A stretch of 64,000 nt of DNA from Ctenosaura bakeri (GCA_948474755.1 CAOLHI010003108.1:62001-126000); one strand, 5' to 3'. Positions 32,185 through 43,305 are shown, counted from the stretch's first letter. The notes: generated by a model not told the origin, from the letters alone. Numbers and translations: made by a program.

Positions 32185-32460
32185 TGAGGAGAGACATGAG
32201 CGTATTCAAGAAGAAACTAGTTCTAGGAAAAGTGAGGAATGGTTAATGGAATACGAAATATTTAGAGTCCACATTTAGAAATCTTATGGAACATGATAAT
32301 ATGGGAGGAGGGTCTATATAATAGTACTTATATATTATATTATTGTAAACAGATTCTTTTGTAAAATGCAAACTTTGTAAACAGATGTTAAATTGATGTT
32401 ATTTTAGTTCTTTTTTTTTAGTTGAGCATAATGATGTAATAAACTTAATAAAAAAAATTA

Positions 32461-33137
32461 AATCGCTCTCCTCATATACACCCTTCACGTGATCAGCCAA
32501 GTTGAGACATTTATCCAAACGAAGAAGGTTCCATTTGAGTTTCAGGACAAAGCCCTCAGCCCAGCTTCTGTACCCAACACGTTCACAGAACAAAAGCTCA
32601 TAAAATTCCCAGATCTCAGGGTCCAACGCAGGAATGGTTAAATACAGGAAAGCGTCTGCTACACAATGCCGTGAATTTTATCAGCCCTCCTGTCGAAAGG
32701 GGAAACAGCACAACAAGCCAAGTGGGGACAAAGGTCTTTATCTCCCTTTCACTTGCTTGTTCTTTTTCTCTTTTATTTTTTTGTTCACTTTGTCTTCATC
32801 CGCGAGAAAAATGCGTCCTGTGTCCCAGTCATAAAAACAAGATGTTATGAAGTAACCGCATTACAAGTCAAACAGGAAAAGAGAAACCAAACAACCCCAG
32901 CCTGTGAATTTCCCACAATTGAGTTTCAACAAGGTCACACAAGTGCTGATGGAAGGGTAAAGAGGTTCTCTGGCTGAAGAACCAGAAGCCTCTGAGAGGC
33001 TGTCTGGGCCTTCATGCTCAAGCAGCGCTAACCCCTAACGCCTGTCCCAGGCCCTTTCTTAACCGGGTTCCCCCATGCTGCAGTCCGCACTGGGCCTCAC
33101 AGAACCAGTGCTGGCTGAATCACAGAACCGCTGGGGC
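32461..33137. other. Unassigned, probably single-copy DNA
   Basis: No element recognised between the L1 tail and the alpha LTR. Mixed composition with CpGs at intervals (for example TTCACGTGATCAGCC, GTCGAAAGGGG). No ORF with support. Confidence 0.3.
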
Positions 33138-34014
33138 TGTTATCACGGTTATGATATGTCTGGTGAGAGCACTAGATATCCTTTTGATATCAGATAATTT
33201 GGCCTTTGCTTGACCTTTCTCTGCCACCCTGCTCCACGTGTTTGGAGAGGTCCACCGGACAAGCACATATTAGGCTTGGCGGTTAATGGCTGTGCATTCC
33301 AAAACCTCATTCAGGCAGGGAACTTAAGCCTCTTCGTTGCTTCAGGGAACACCTCATTGCAAACCGGCTTTGCTCAGCGTGTATCTTCACAAAGCCGCAT
33401 GGCCAAGAGCCGAGCCATTCCTTTATGTCGGGCCATCAGCGTACTGACCATACTATTGTCATCCAGCGTTAAGCTCATCATGCAAAACCTGACCTTTTCC
33501 AACTCCTTTGTCCAGCTCCAAAATCCCTTTGTTCTCACCAAGCATAGCATAGCCTGTAGGCACGATCCACCCTACAAAAAGTCCCCACTTTTGGGACTAC
33601 CTGGGACTACTTTGAACTTCCATCCCGCCTTGCTGCCAGTTGTCTAAGGAAGCTCCCCTCAGTGGATCACGTTGAGCTTTCTCTCCCAGAACCCCATCTT
33701 TCTCTCCAGGACTACGAGAGCAGGTGTCATATTACCCTTCCCCCAAAGCTCTCTATTTCTGTTTCCAAGTTAGCTAGTGTGTGTGTTGTCTTGTTTGCTG
33801 TTTATCCCTCAATAAAACTGTTATTTTTGTTAGTTTAAAACTTATCTGGCTACGCTCTCTGACCTGAAGCCATAGACATAGGGTAAAATATCCTAGCTGA
33901 AGTTACCCTGCCTCTTGTTAGCTTAAGAGAGTACTTGAGACTAATTTCCCCATCTTGTGCTTTTATTTGGTTATTTGGGTCCCCCTCCTGGGACCCCCAA
34001 CATACAGGGTAACA
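33138..34014 (+). mobile_element. Solo LTR, alpha family copy 2
   Basis: Limits TGTTATCACGG and GGGTAACA with GGGC on both sides (33134-33137 and 34015-34018). Shares with 4452-5433 the opening GATATGTCTGGTGAGAGCAC, CCACGTGTTTGGAGAGG, and the end TCCTAGCTGAAGTTACCC. The polyadenylation signal CAATAAAACTG is at about 33811. Shorter than copy 1 by about 100 bases, mainly in the middle. The 145-codon ORF inside (33210) is not conserved in copy 1. Confidence 0.85.
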
Positions 34015-34892
34015 GGGCCACATTCAAACCCCAAGGCTGTGTGGGAAAGTGTGCCCAAGCCTACATACCCTCCACAGTGGCCGTGGGGGTCCATTGTGAA
34101 GGGTTGACATAGGAGGTCATCTATACTTCTTTTTAGCACACCTTGAACCCAAGATCCATTACTGTTTGATTTTTCAGGTGAGGACAGGCCACTATAGAGT
34201 ATATGTAACCTGCATTGTAGCAAAGACTCAAGATGTGTGGGGTAACTGGGCATGTGTGGAGCTGGAGGAATGGATGGTATGGGGCTTGCAACATGACCCC
34301 TAGCAAGGTCAGCACCAGAGTCCAGGCCCCTTGGAAAAATTCCCTGTGGTACCCCCCCCCATCAGCACCCCTCTTCCTTCTTTGATGACGGGGGAGCAGA
34401 ATAGTATTTTATTCAGCACTGGATCATTGCCCCTGGAAACCACCAGTTCCCACATTCCCTTGATATAGTCTCACTTCAGGGGTATTGTGGGAAATTAAAG
34501 CAGCACCTCCCAGACTCAATCACCTACCTCTGCTAAAAATGGGGAGGGGGCTTGTGCATGGAAAGCCATCAACCGTGACAACCCTGGGACTGACAGGGGG
34601 CTCAAAGTTTAGTAAGGAAATCCCTGCATTGCAAGCATGCCTGTTTCTACGTGTAAAATGTTGGAAAGCATGCTCCAAAGTAGACATTAGCAACATATGG
34701 TCCATGGGCAGCATCATTTTCATCAACCTTATGCTTTGCAGAATCCCCACAGCTGCTATGGGAATATGGAAATAGCATCAAATCCCTTTGGGTTTTTTTA
34801 CTTCAAACTAAACTGCTTGGGGAGCATTCATATTCTTTTAAAGGGGACTTATGCTCTGAGAAGCCTCCCAGAAATGTGGTCCTCCTGTGAGA
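34015..34892. other. Unassigned stretch
   Basis: No element or gene recognised. A C-run lies at about 34350. The ORFs here are short and overlap on both strands. Confidence 0.3.
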
Positions 34893-35250
34893 GTATTGTT
34901 GTCGTTGTGTGCCTTCTTCAAGTCATTTTCAATGGATGACAATGTAGCCGTTCACCCGCGGAATCTGCTGCCTCAGTAGAGCGTGATGGAGCCTCCTTCT
35001 TTCGAGGTTTTTAAACAGAGGCTGGATGGGCGTTTTCTGGGGGTGCTTTGAGTGTGTCTTCCTGCATGGCAGAAGGGGGTTGGTCTGGATGACCTTTGTG
35101 GTATCTTTCAACTCTATGATTCTCTGACAACCCTAAGGTGAACCTATCATAGGGTTTTCTGGGCCTGAGCGGGTAGGTTTCCCTGACTAAGTGGGGAACT
35201 GAGCCCTGATCTCCAGGATCATAGTCCAGGGCTCAAACCACTACAACTTG
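34893..35250 (-). mobile_element. Sauria-type SINE, minus strand, split by CR1
   Basis: Tail part TATTGTTGTCGTTGTGTGCC, CAAGTCATTTTCAATGG (to 34942), then after the CR1, CCCTAAGGTGAACCTATC, AGGGTTTTCTGGGCC, GTGGGGAACTGAGCCC, and the head CAGGGCTCAAACCACTAC. It reads through continuously once 34943-35124 is set aside. Confidence 0.75.
34943..35124 (+). mobile_element. CR1 LINE 3' tip inserted in a SINE
   Basis: GCGGAATCTGCTGCCTC to CAACTCTATGATTCTC. TGACAA lies on both sides (34937-34942 and 35125-35130), a 6-bp target duplication; such duplications are often absent or short in CR1. Heavily 5' truncated (182 bp). Confidence 0.8.
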
Positions 35251-35261
35251 CCCTCTCAAGC

Positions 35262-35400
35262 CAAAGTGCTGCAGTGGTTTGAGCACTGACCTACGACCCT
35301 AGAGACCAGGGTTCAGTTCTCCACTTGGCCATAGGAAGCCATGGGGTGACCTTGGGTGCATCACAGACTCTCAGCCCCAGTCAGCCTCTGGAAGGCGAAG
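35262..35400 (+). mobile_element. Sauria-type SINE head, plus strand
   Basis: CTGCAGTGGTTTGAGCACTG (A-box region) and GGGTTCAGTTCTCCACTTGG (B-box region), then GGTGACCTTGGGTGCATCAC. The tail is missing; a G/A-rich segment follows. It lies back to back with the minus-strand SINE just upstream. Confidence 0.65.
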
Positions 35401-35601
35401 GAGCAAGAAGAAAGAGGAGGTGAACTCAAGCCCCGGAGGGAGGGAGAGGAAGGAAGAAAGACAAGAGGAGAAATCGGGTGGCAGGTCTGTCTGTCAATCT
35501 TTCACTTCACTAGTTCAGATGACTGTTCCAACAAAACAAAGGGGTGTCCTTGCCATGTGCTTTGCTGAAAGGCAGGACCAACAGGACAGTACCACTCACA
35601 G

Positions 35602-35871
35602 CATAGAATCATAGAAATGTAGAGTTGGAAGAGACCCCAGGGGCCATCCAGTCCAACCCCCTGCCATGCAGGAACATCCATCAAAGCACTCCCAACAGAG
35701 GACCATCCAGCCTCTGCTTAAAAACCTCCAAAGAAGGAGGAGACTCCACCACACTCCATTGGGGCAGAAGCCTATTCCACTGCCGGACAGCCCTGACCAT
35801 CAGGAAGTTCTTCCTGAGGTTCAGGTGGAATCTCCTTTCCTGCAGCTTGAATCCATTGCTCCTTGTCCAGT
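35602..35871 (-). mobile_element. CR1 LINE 3' end, minus strand
   Basis: CATAGAATCATAGAAATG through TGTAGAGTTGGAAGAG and CCAACCCCCTGCCATGC to CAGCTTGAATCCATTGCTCC. Closely similar to the young plus-strand copies. Minus-strand codons give [17 protein letters not shown]. Confidence 0.85.
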
Positions 35872-37484
35872 AGGTTCCAGGGAGGTGGAATTGGCCCCAG
35901 AAATGCCAACCTCCCTCCTCCATTTTAGAACACTGAATTGTCACTCCATCAGAAGCAGTTGGCTATGAAGAATTTTTTGGTTCTCGGGGGTAGGGTCAAG
36001 CCTCAGCCCTCCTCCCTCTGTCTCCTGCAATCTTGTCACTCTAGGAAAAAACAACAACAACACCTGAGTAGGGGAGTTACGTTGTTCAACTGCCCTCTTC
36101 TTGCCTTTCTCTCTGTATTTCTCCAGCTGTGCCTGATAAGACACACTATTATGCAGCACCAAATTAACACACGGGGAGCCTTTGTCATTAAAGAAATACA
36201 AGCTCATTTGTTTTTATTATTGCTGGCAAGAGAGCCACGTTTGCCTGGCAAACAGCAATGCAATTATCAGAGGTGATATTCCTCCATGTGGTGCGGGTTC
36301 TAACTCACAGTAGCCTGGATTCAGAAAACTGGGGTAATGTTTGCATTTCAAGTCCTCGGGGAACAAAACTTCTTCAAAGGCCCACAGTTAGCAATGCAAG
36401 CTAACTATAAAGTTAAATAAACGCAGCCCATCAATTTTGCCGTCATAATAAAAATGGGGTTTTTAAAAGGAGACTGGCAGGAAAGGAAGTGGAAGGCATA
36501 TTGCGATTTTACATCAGACTGGAAATAGCCAAGATGTATGTGAGTATAACTACTGGGTTTTGTCCAAATGGAATGCAAGACCTCTCTTTCTCTCTTTCTC
36601 AGAAGAAGGAAAAAATGGTTTTAATGAATAGTGTGGTCATTAATTCTTCCAAAAAGGAGATCAGTAGAGGTGTGTGGAACATTTAACATGAGGAGATTAT
36701 TCCAACTGGAAAATGTAATTTTAATCATTTTTTCTTTTTCTTCTATTTTCCTTTTCCTTTGATTTTTTTTGTCTTTTCTTTGCAAGAGAGAGAAGCTATT
36801 CCCATTCATCTTTCTTTCTTTTTGTAAAGAAAAGAAAAAAGAAAAACCCACTACTTACTTTTTGAAACAACTTGTAAGATTAATTATCAAAGAGCTCCAA
36901 GTGTCAAGTTTTACTGGAAAAGAGAAAGGTACCCCATCCACAGCTCTCTGATCTCTTTTTCGGTTGCAGAGAAAACACTGAAAATATCTCCAAGGATAAT
37001 CTTAAGGAGTGAAACCATGGTGGTAAGATCTTTAAGCAATGAACTCAGAATGTGAGAATCCTACGTTTTGGTGTCATGTTTGAATAAAGAGCTTGGATGC
37101 AAAATCAGAGAGAATGTGAAAAAGGCCCTGGGGGGTGCAGAATTCTTTTGCAGAGTTACACTAATGTAACACTACTTTTCCTGACATTGTGCAAAAGGAT
37201 AATTGCAATCCGTTTTTCCCAAGCTATGCAAAAGCGGCTGGATTTTACCCTTTTGCAGCTCTGCCTCTCCCAATCCAAACAGCTGCTGATTGGTTGCAAG
37301 AAAGCTCCTTCCATACTGTTAACTGGCTGACAATCCTTGCCTTCCCATCTTTCTATGAACACTGACAGAACTTCATGCTCCACCAGCATCAAATAGGTTC
37401 TTGGCCAGGTACTACACTCCCTGAGACCTCTTTTAAACATTTTTTAAACAGCTTAAAGGATAAAAATGCTTAAAGGCAACCTAA
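35872..37484. other. Unassigned, probably single-copy DNA
   Basis: Longest stretch without a recognised element. About 36100-36480 is AT-rich with several ATTA/TAAT cores and CpGs (ATTAACACACGGGGAGCC, AGTTAAATAAACGCAGCCC) and looks like a conserved non-coding block by composition only. 36725-36850 is a pyrimidine-rich then purine-rich run (TTTTCTTTTTC then AAAGAAAAGAAAAAAG) that could form a hairpin. No gene. Confidence 0.4.
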
Positions 37485-38082
37485 AAACAAACCTAGAATC
37501 CAATCTTTCAGTTATCCTGGTCCCAGATGGTTTAGGACTTTGTAGGTCAACACCAGGACCTTGAATTGTCCTCAGAAGTAAACTGGAAGCCAGTGCAGTT
37601 CTTGCAAGACCAGTGTTATATGGACTCTAAAATGCATACCTCACATCTGTCTGGCTGCTGCATTTTGCACCAGCTGCAGCTTCTGAACACTTTTCAAGGG
37701 AAGTCCCATGTAGAGTGCATTACAGTAGTCTAATCAGGAAGTAACTAAGGCATGAACCACTGTGGTCAGGTATGGTTCCTCAGCTGTGGCTGGCATGCCA
37801 GCTGGAACTGGACAAAAGCGCTCCAGGCCACCACAGCAACCTGGCTTTTCAGGACCAGTGCTGGGTCTAGGAACAACCCCAAGCTATGAACCTAACCTTT
37901 TAGAGTTTAACCCCATGCAAAAGAGGCTGCAGTTCCTACCCCAGAATGATTTTCCTAATGACCAGCAGGACTTCCATCTTGTCTGGATTAAACCTCTTTC
38001 TGTTCACCTGCATCGATTCCTTTACTTTACTCAGACAGTTCAGTACTACTGTAGTCTTTTTAGTATCAGTTCTAAAGAAGTA

Positions 38083-38365
38083 ATCATAGAATCATAGACC
38101 ATTTCTGTGCTATACTGTTATAGTGCTATTATACCACTTTCAACATCCTGTGGAATTCTGGGGTCTGAGGAGACCCAAGAGCTCTCTGGCTGAGAGTTCT
38201 AAAGGCCTCTCCCTAAACTGCAAACCCCAGCATTCCAGAGGAGGTTGAAAGGGGAATAATAGCACTATAACAGTGTAGGGTGGAAATGGCCATAGAATCA
38301 TAAAGTTGAAGGAGACCACAGGGTCTATCTAGTCCAGCCCTTTGCCATGCAGGAACAAACATCAA
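38083..38365 (-). mobile_element. CR1 LINE 3' tip, minus strand, split by a MITE
   Basis: AATCATAGAATCATAG at 38083-38096 is the reversed octamer tail; after MITE G it goes on as ATAGAATCATAAAGTTGAAGG, AGTCCAGCCCTTTGCC, ATGCAGGAAC. The L2 reading resumes at about 38366 (GCTGGGTATCATCAGC). The MITE inserted exactly in the tail. Confidence 0.7.
38097..38291. mobile_element. Palindromic MITE, copy G
   Basis: GACCATTTCTGTGC at the left, GAAATGGCC at the right, flanked by ATA at 38094-38096 and 38292-38294. Arms: TATTATACCACTTTCAAC and the inverse TTGAAAGGGGAATAATAGC. The inner part holds GAGCTCTCTGGCTGAG, the same non-palindromic centre as in copies A, K and L. Confidence 0.8.
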
Positions 38366-38558
38366 AGCTGGGTATCATCAGCATATGGATGACATCCAAC
38401 CCCAAAGCTCTGGATTACTTCCCTCAGCAGCTTCCTGAGGAACCCCACAAGCAAATGGCCAAAAGGCAGAACAGCAGTCCCCCAGCACCATCCTCTGGGA
38501 ACATTCATCCAAGAAAGACCAGAAACACTGCAGGGCAGTGACCCCAAGTCCCATATCA

Positions 38559-38806
38559 GCAATGGATTCAAGCTGCAGGAAAGGAGATTCCACCTGAACC
38601 TCAGGAAGAACTTCCTGACAGTCAGGGCTGTCCGGTAGTGGAAGATGCTGCCTCGGAGTGTAGTGGAGTCTCCTTCCTTGGAGGTTTTTAAGCAGAGACT
38701 GGATGGCCATCTGTTGGGAGTGCTTTGAGGGTGTTCCTGCATGGCAGGGGGTTGGACTGGATGGCCCCTGTGGTCTCTTCCAACTCTACATTTCTATGAT
38801 TCTATG
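38559..38806 (+). mobile_element. CR1 LINE 3' end in the L2 reverse transcriptase
   Basis: From CAGCAATGGATTCAAGC to TTTCTATGATTCTATGATC. Possible short duplication CAGCAA / CAGCTA. The L2 reading continues on both sides (GGGCAGTGACCCC before, CTATGGTATCAAATGCTGCC after). Confidence 0.8.
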
Positions 38807-39129
38807 ATCAGCTAGATGGCCCAGAAGGAGTCTATGGTATCAAATGCTGCCGAAAGCTCCTGGAGGACCACAAAGAATGCCCTTCTTCTGTCCAGCTCCC
38901 AGTGTAGATCATCCATCAAGGTGACCAGGGCTGTTTCCATAAACAGGCCTTAATCCAGGATAGAATGAATCCAAGTTTCACCCAAGAAAGCCTGGAGATG
39001 TGTTGTCACCACTCACTCTGGGACCTTACTTAAAAAGAGGAGATTAGAGACTGGCTGATAGTTACCTAGAAGAGTAAGGGCCAATGAAGCTTTTTCAACA
39101 AAGGTCTTACAATTGCTTCTTTTAGAGAG

Positions 39130-39828
39130 GTTAGAATAGGGTGATCAAACCCTCTTAATGAAAGACATATGATAAACTTCAGATGCTTGAGAGCTGTAAG
39201 TGCACAGGCTGTTATTATTACATGCAAATTTTGTTTAAAAAATAATAAATATTAAGAAACACATGTATGTAATATTATTTATTCATGTATGTGGTTTTCA
39301 AACTGCTAATTTGCATTAGTATCAATAATCAAAGTCCACATATGTATATACCAAAGGTTTTCAGAAGCCTGTTTTATTGGTGTTTTTAACTATACTGAGC
39401 ATATTTAGTATGGTAATAAACTATGGAAACGTCCAAGAAAAATATGCAAATTTGCATTTCGTTAACCTTAAATGAGATTGCCAAAAATAAAAAATAAATG
39501 GTATAAAACCAGATATTATAAATGATATTTATTTGTCTTAATATTTGTTTGTCTTAATCCCTGACTAAAATCTAGCATTAAAATTAGAATTAGAATTCTT
39601 AAATATAGTTGGTCATCGAGAGCATTAAACATGTGTTTCTTAACACAGTGGACTCTCAGTTTACACCCAGTAAATAATTATAAGCCTTGAAAATGTTTAT
39701 TTACCTTTTATATGAACTGTAATGCAAAAAGGAGCTCAGCCAACATATTTCCTTAAGCCGCACATTACATGTCAAAGAGCCGCATGTGGCTTGTGAGCTG
39801 TGGTTTGGCTACTCCTGGCCAACCGTTG
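39130..39828. mobile_element. hAT-like DNA transposon remnant
   Basis: Separates two parts of the L2. The right end GAGCCGCATGTGGCTTGTG..GGTTTGGCTACTCCTGG, read in complement as CCAGGAGTAGCCAAACC, resembles the termini of hAT elements, and the left end GGGTGATCAAACCCTC is a weak inverse. The interior is very AT-rich and without codons. The 8-bp duplication expected for hAT cannot be confirmed. Confidence 0.45.
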
Positions 39829-40354
39829 GACGATGGCCAAAGAAGCATTTGCAACCTCCACCAACCAATTGGTCAGTCCTCTTCCGGCGGCTTTAATTAG
39901 CCAGGATGAACTTGGGTCTAGCAGATGCACGGTTGGCCTCACTTCTTCAAGCAACTTGTCCACATCATCATGTAGAACAAATTGAAACTCATCCATCAAA
40001 AGAGGACAAGTATATGCCTCAGTTGTCTCCTCAGACTCTACCTTCACATTGAGCAATTTTCTCCGCAAAGTATTTAGCAAATTCTCCACAGTGCTTTTTG
40101 AGGGCCTCTCCTCAGCAGTCTGAGGTCTAGGATGTAATAGCCGTTTAACTACCTGGAACGGCTCTGCTGGACGGGATTCAGCTGATGCAGCAGAGGCAGC
40201 AAAGAATCATTTGTTTGCTGCCCTCGCTGCTGCAAAGTAGGTTTTAAAATGGGCCATAACCCATGCTCATTTGGATTCACCCTGAGCCTTTCTCTACCGA
40301 TGCTCTAGTCATCTACCCAAGTGCTTTAGTGTCCTGAACCCCTCAGAAAACCAA

Positions 40355-40768
40355 GGCCCTTTCCACAGGAGGATCTCATCCTGGCATGGGAATCAGAAGT
40401 GGAACCATGATGGCACTTCCGCAAGACGTCATTGCAGTCCTGTCCTTCTCTCATCACCAGTCAGCATGATTGTGAAGTAAATCATTGATGGGTTTTCCTC
40501 CTCAATGATCCCCGACCATGTGACTGTCCCACACTTACCTGCCCTGTGAAAGGCCCAGAAACACAACGGAGGAGCTTCCTGCTCCAGTTCAGCATGGAAA
40601 AATGCCCAGCTGAACTGCAGAAAGAAGAGGTGTGTTCACCGCACTCTCTTCCACAGGGATCCAGCCTGGTGTGGAGGGGAGTGTTCCTGTCATGCTTCCT
40701 TCCCAAAAGAGGCACTGCTGGGATTGTGACTGGAGGATGATGCAAGAAGGTAACATGCAGAAAGGGCC
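40355..40768. mobile_element. T3 non-autonomous DNA element, copy 1
   Basis: Termini GGCCCTTTCCACAGG and CATGCAGAAAGGGCC. The interior shares with 46027-46522 and 49045-49440: CCTCAATGATC/CATCAATG, a CACTGCAG-GAAGG stretch, and a GTGTGGAGGGGAGTGTTCC block. Flanks CAA and CAT agree at 2 of 3. Inserted in the L2 endonuclease-linker region. No transposase. Confidence 0.65.
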
Positions 40769-41058
40769 CATGGAGCCCTCACTCTACACACAAGTAAAAG
40801 ATGCTTGGGAGCAACTCTGTCAATTGCCCAGGTCTTCTCCCTGTTCTACAGATCAACCAGGGCATCAGCAAAGTCACCAGCTCTAGCAGCCAGGAAATCT
40901 CTCAAAGCAGACAGGAATCCTTTTGGAACCATGGGTCCCTGAAGGGGTGAGGAACCCCAGGAAATCTAAACCCCATCAGGCAGTGATCTGTCCATGAAAA
41001 TGGGGTTCTTTCAACCCCACCCCCAGATAGCCATCACCCAGATGAGCATTAACCAGAT

Positions 41059-41280
41059 CTAGAATGTAGGGCCAGATCTTAATTGAGACAGGCCCCTGGT
41101 TGCCATGGAAGCCACGAAATCCTGAGCTGGCCTTGGTAAGAGTGCCTCAGCATGGATGTTAAAATTACCAAACATGATAAGTTTGTGGGAGATTAATACA
41201 ACCTCTGAGACCACCTCCAGAAATTCAGGCAGGGAGATAATTGGGCAGCGGAGTGGACAGTACATGAACAAAATCCCCAT
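41059..41280 (-). pseudogene. L2 endonuclease fragment
   Basis: Minus-strand codons give a segment before a Gly-Asn-Phe-Asn-Ile-His (GNFNIH), the Asp/Asn-x-Asn site of the APE-type LINE endonuclease (GDFNIH in the family), then DFVASMATRGLSQLRSGPTF, where the family has a Leu-Leu..Gly-Leu..Gly-Pro-Thr-His ending. The D to N change alone would damage catalysis. Part of 37485-41345. Confidence 0.75.
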
Positions 41281-41521
41281 CCTGTCCTCATGGCCCTGTT
41301 CAGCTCCTGGAGATTGTCAGGCATGATCCAAAAGAAAACTTTCTCACATCATGGAATGGGATGAACCAAAATGAAAGGGTCCTACTGCTATCAGTTAGAA
41401 AATTCAAATATATTCTGCAGCTGTTCTATTTTTTCCTACTTTTTCTCTTCTGTGGAAAGAAAACAAAACAGGTGGAAGAAGGTGAGGGGTTATTATAGGA
41501 GGGATATGAATGGAAGACAAA

Positions 41522-41957
41522 GGTCCTTTTTGCAACTTACCTTTTTGCAGCGCTGGGGTGTGGGGACCGTGTGAGCAGCCTCTTGCGAGAGGCTCTCACT
41601 TCCCCGCTGCTTCAGCTCCACAGCCGCTGCCTGCTAGCAAGCGGACAGCATGAGGGCTCCTCCTCTTCCTTCCGCAGTGCAGCCTGGGATTTTCCCAGGC
41701 TGCACTGGGGCAGGAAGCGTGAGGACTGCAGCTCCGGAGGCTCCGCACACACAGTAAGTGCATGCGGGGCCCTGAAGTGATGTGCAATCGAGCACCATTT
41801 TATGCTAGAAGCCGAAAATGGAATAGTGTGCAATTGGCACCTGCCGGCCCTGGCAGCATCACACAATTGCAAGGATGTCATGCGGACAGCTCCTTGCAAT
41901 TGCACAACGCTCCAGAGGCCCGTTCGCATGCCATGTAAATACCATGCGAAAAGAGCT
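41522..41957. mobile_element. T4 non-autonomous DNA element
   Basis: Termini GGTCCTTTTTGCA and TGCGAAAAGAGCT are imperfect inverted repeats with AAA directly on both sides (41519-41521, 41958-41960). The 436-bp interior is GC-rich with CpGs and shares only style (CTGCACTGGGGCAGGAAG, CCGCAGTGCAGCC) with T3. No ORF of note. A single copy in the window. Confidence 0.6.
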
Positions 41958-42363
41958 AAAGAGTGCAGAGACTAGTCAAATGTAGAAAAACATCCTTTTC
42001 AAAGTAAAAGTCCACTGCTTTTGTTTCTTGTCTAGCATTGCTTCCATGGGCCCTTCCTCCATGAGTCTTTGTAGAAGATAGTGGCAGATTCCCCAGTATC
42101 TTCCCTGGACCCTATAAATACTTTGACCAACACTGAGAACACAGTATGTACAGTCCATGAAAGGAGCAGGGGATAATTTGCCTCATCCAGAAGAAATTCC
42201 AGAGCCAGGCAATTTCATTGTTACACAAAGTGGGAATTTTTGCCCTGTGGAACCACTGGAGGTAGCAACCTTAGCATGCCCATACTCACTAGTTGCTAGT
42301 TTACATACCTCTGAGTTCACACATAGCATGTATTTGTGTCATTTTCTGTTTGCTGGTCTTAAC

Positions 42364-42394
<31 letters not shown>

Positions 42395-42435
42395 CCTATA
42401 TCAGTTAACCTGTGGTTAGTCTGACTTGGCTCCTC
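41958..42435. other. Unassigned, with a CA microsatellite
   Basis: A CA run of about 14 units lies at 42365-42391. The rest is unassigned. Confidence 0.4.
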
Positions 42436-43305
42436 TGTTACCCTGTGTGTTGGGGGTCCTGGGAGGGGTTCCCAAATTGCCAAATAAAAACACAAGATGG
42501 GGGAAATTAGACTCGAGCACTCTCTCAAGCTAACGAGAGGCAGGGTAACTTTAGCTGGGATCTTTTACCCTATGTCTACAGCGTCAGGTAAGAAAGCGGC
42601 TAGACAAGGTTTTAAAGTAACAAATAATATTTTATTGAGGACAAACAACACAAAAGACACGACATACACTAACTAACTGAGAAATAGAAATAGAGAGTTT
42701 TGGGAGAATGGATAATATGACACCTGGTCTCATAGTCCTGGAGAGAGGCGGGAGTTGCAAGGAAGAAAGCTCAGCGCAGTTTGCTGAGGGGAGCTCACTG
42801 GACAAACCAACAGCAAGGTGGGATGGAAGTCCAAAGTAGTCCGAGGAAGGCTCGGAATCAGGGACCTGTTATAGGGTGGATTTTACCTACAGGCCATGCC
42901 ATGCTCGGTTAGAACAAGGAGAATTTGGAGCTGGACAAAGGTGTTGGAAAAGGTCAGGTTTTACATGATGAGCTTAGCGCTGGATGACAATAGTATGGCC
43001 AGTATGTAAATGGCCAACATAAAGGAATGGCTCAGCGCTCGGCCGGGCATCTTTGTAAAGTCATGCTGAGCAAGGCTGGTTTGCAAGATGGTTTTTCCCT
43101 GAAGCATCGGAGAGGCATTAAGTTGCCTGCTTCAATGGGGCTTGGAATGTACAACCATTAACGGCCGCGCCTATTACGTGCTCGTCTGGTGACTCTTGCA
43201 AACACGTGGAGCAGGGTGTCAGGGAAAGGTCAAATAAAGGCCAAATAAGTTTGATATCAAGAGATATCTAGTGCTGTCACCAGACATAGCATAACCGCAG
43301 TAACA
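42436..43305 (-). mobile_element. Solo LTR, alpha family copy 3, minus strand
   Basis: TGTTACCCTGTG at the left and CCGCAGTAACA at the right; on the minus strand it opens TGTTACTGCGGTTATGC like copies 1 and 2. Flanks CCTC and CATC agree at 3 of 4. The complement of the polyadenylation signal (TTTTATTGAGG) is at about 42631. Internal sequence colinear with 4452-5433. No proviral interior. Confidence 0.85.

Larger units (their letters stand above)
30690..32460 (+). mobile_element. L1 LINE 3' end, split by CR1
   Basis: The ORF to 30968 ends with TAARIVFARKWKNNQIPQIN then EWKVKVMEYREMDGLTMML, the C-terminal segment of L1 ORF2. The 3' UTR runs to about 31100, is cut by a CR1 (31102-32184), and resumes at about 32185, ending ATGATGTAATAAACTTAATAAAAAAAATTAAA in the usual terminal A-rich tail (given in pieces here). 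5' truncated, so not mobile. Confidence 0.75.
37485..41345 (-). mobile_element. Near full-length L2 LINE, minus strand, five insertions
   Basis: Read from 41345 down: endonuclease (41280-41059), EN-RT linker (40089-39772, with VDKLLEEVRPTVHLLDPSSS), then RT, with the YADDTQL site at 38362-38383 preceded by REVIQSFGVGC, then the downstream block DYCNALYMGLPLKSVQK at about 37740-37690. Insertions: T3 element 40355-40768, hAT-like 39130-39828, CR1 plus strand 38559-38806, CR1 minus strand 38083-38365, and a MITE in that CR1. Many stops and frameshifts. The 3' UTR is not recognised beyond 37485. Confidence 0.8.

Noticed and set aside
33210..33647. 145-codon ORF
   Set aside because: Entirely within a solo LTR; alpha copies 1 and 3 do not preserve it.
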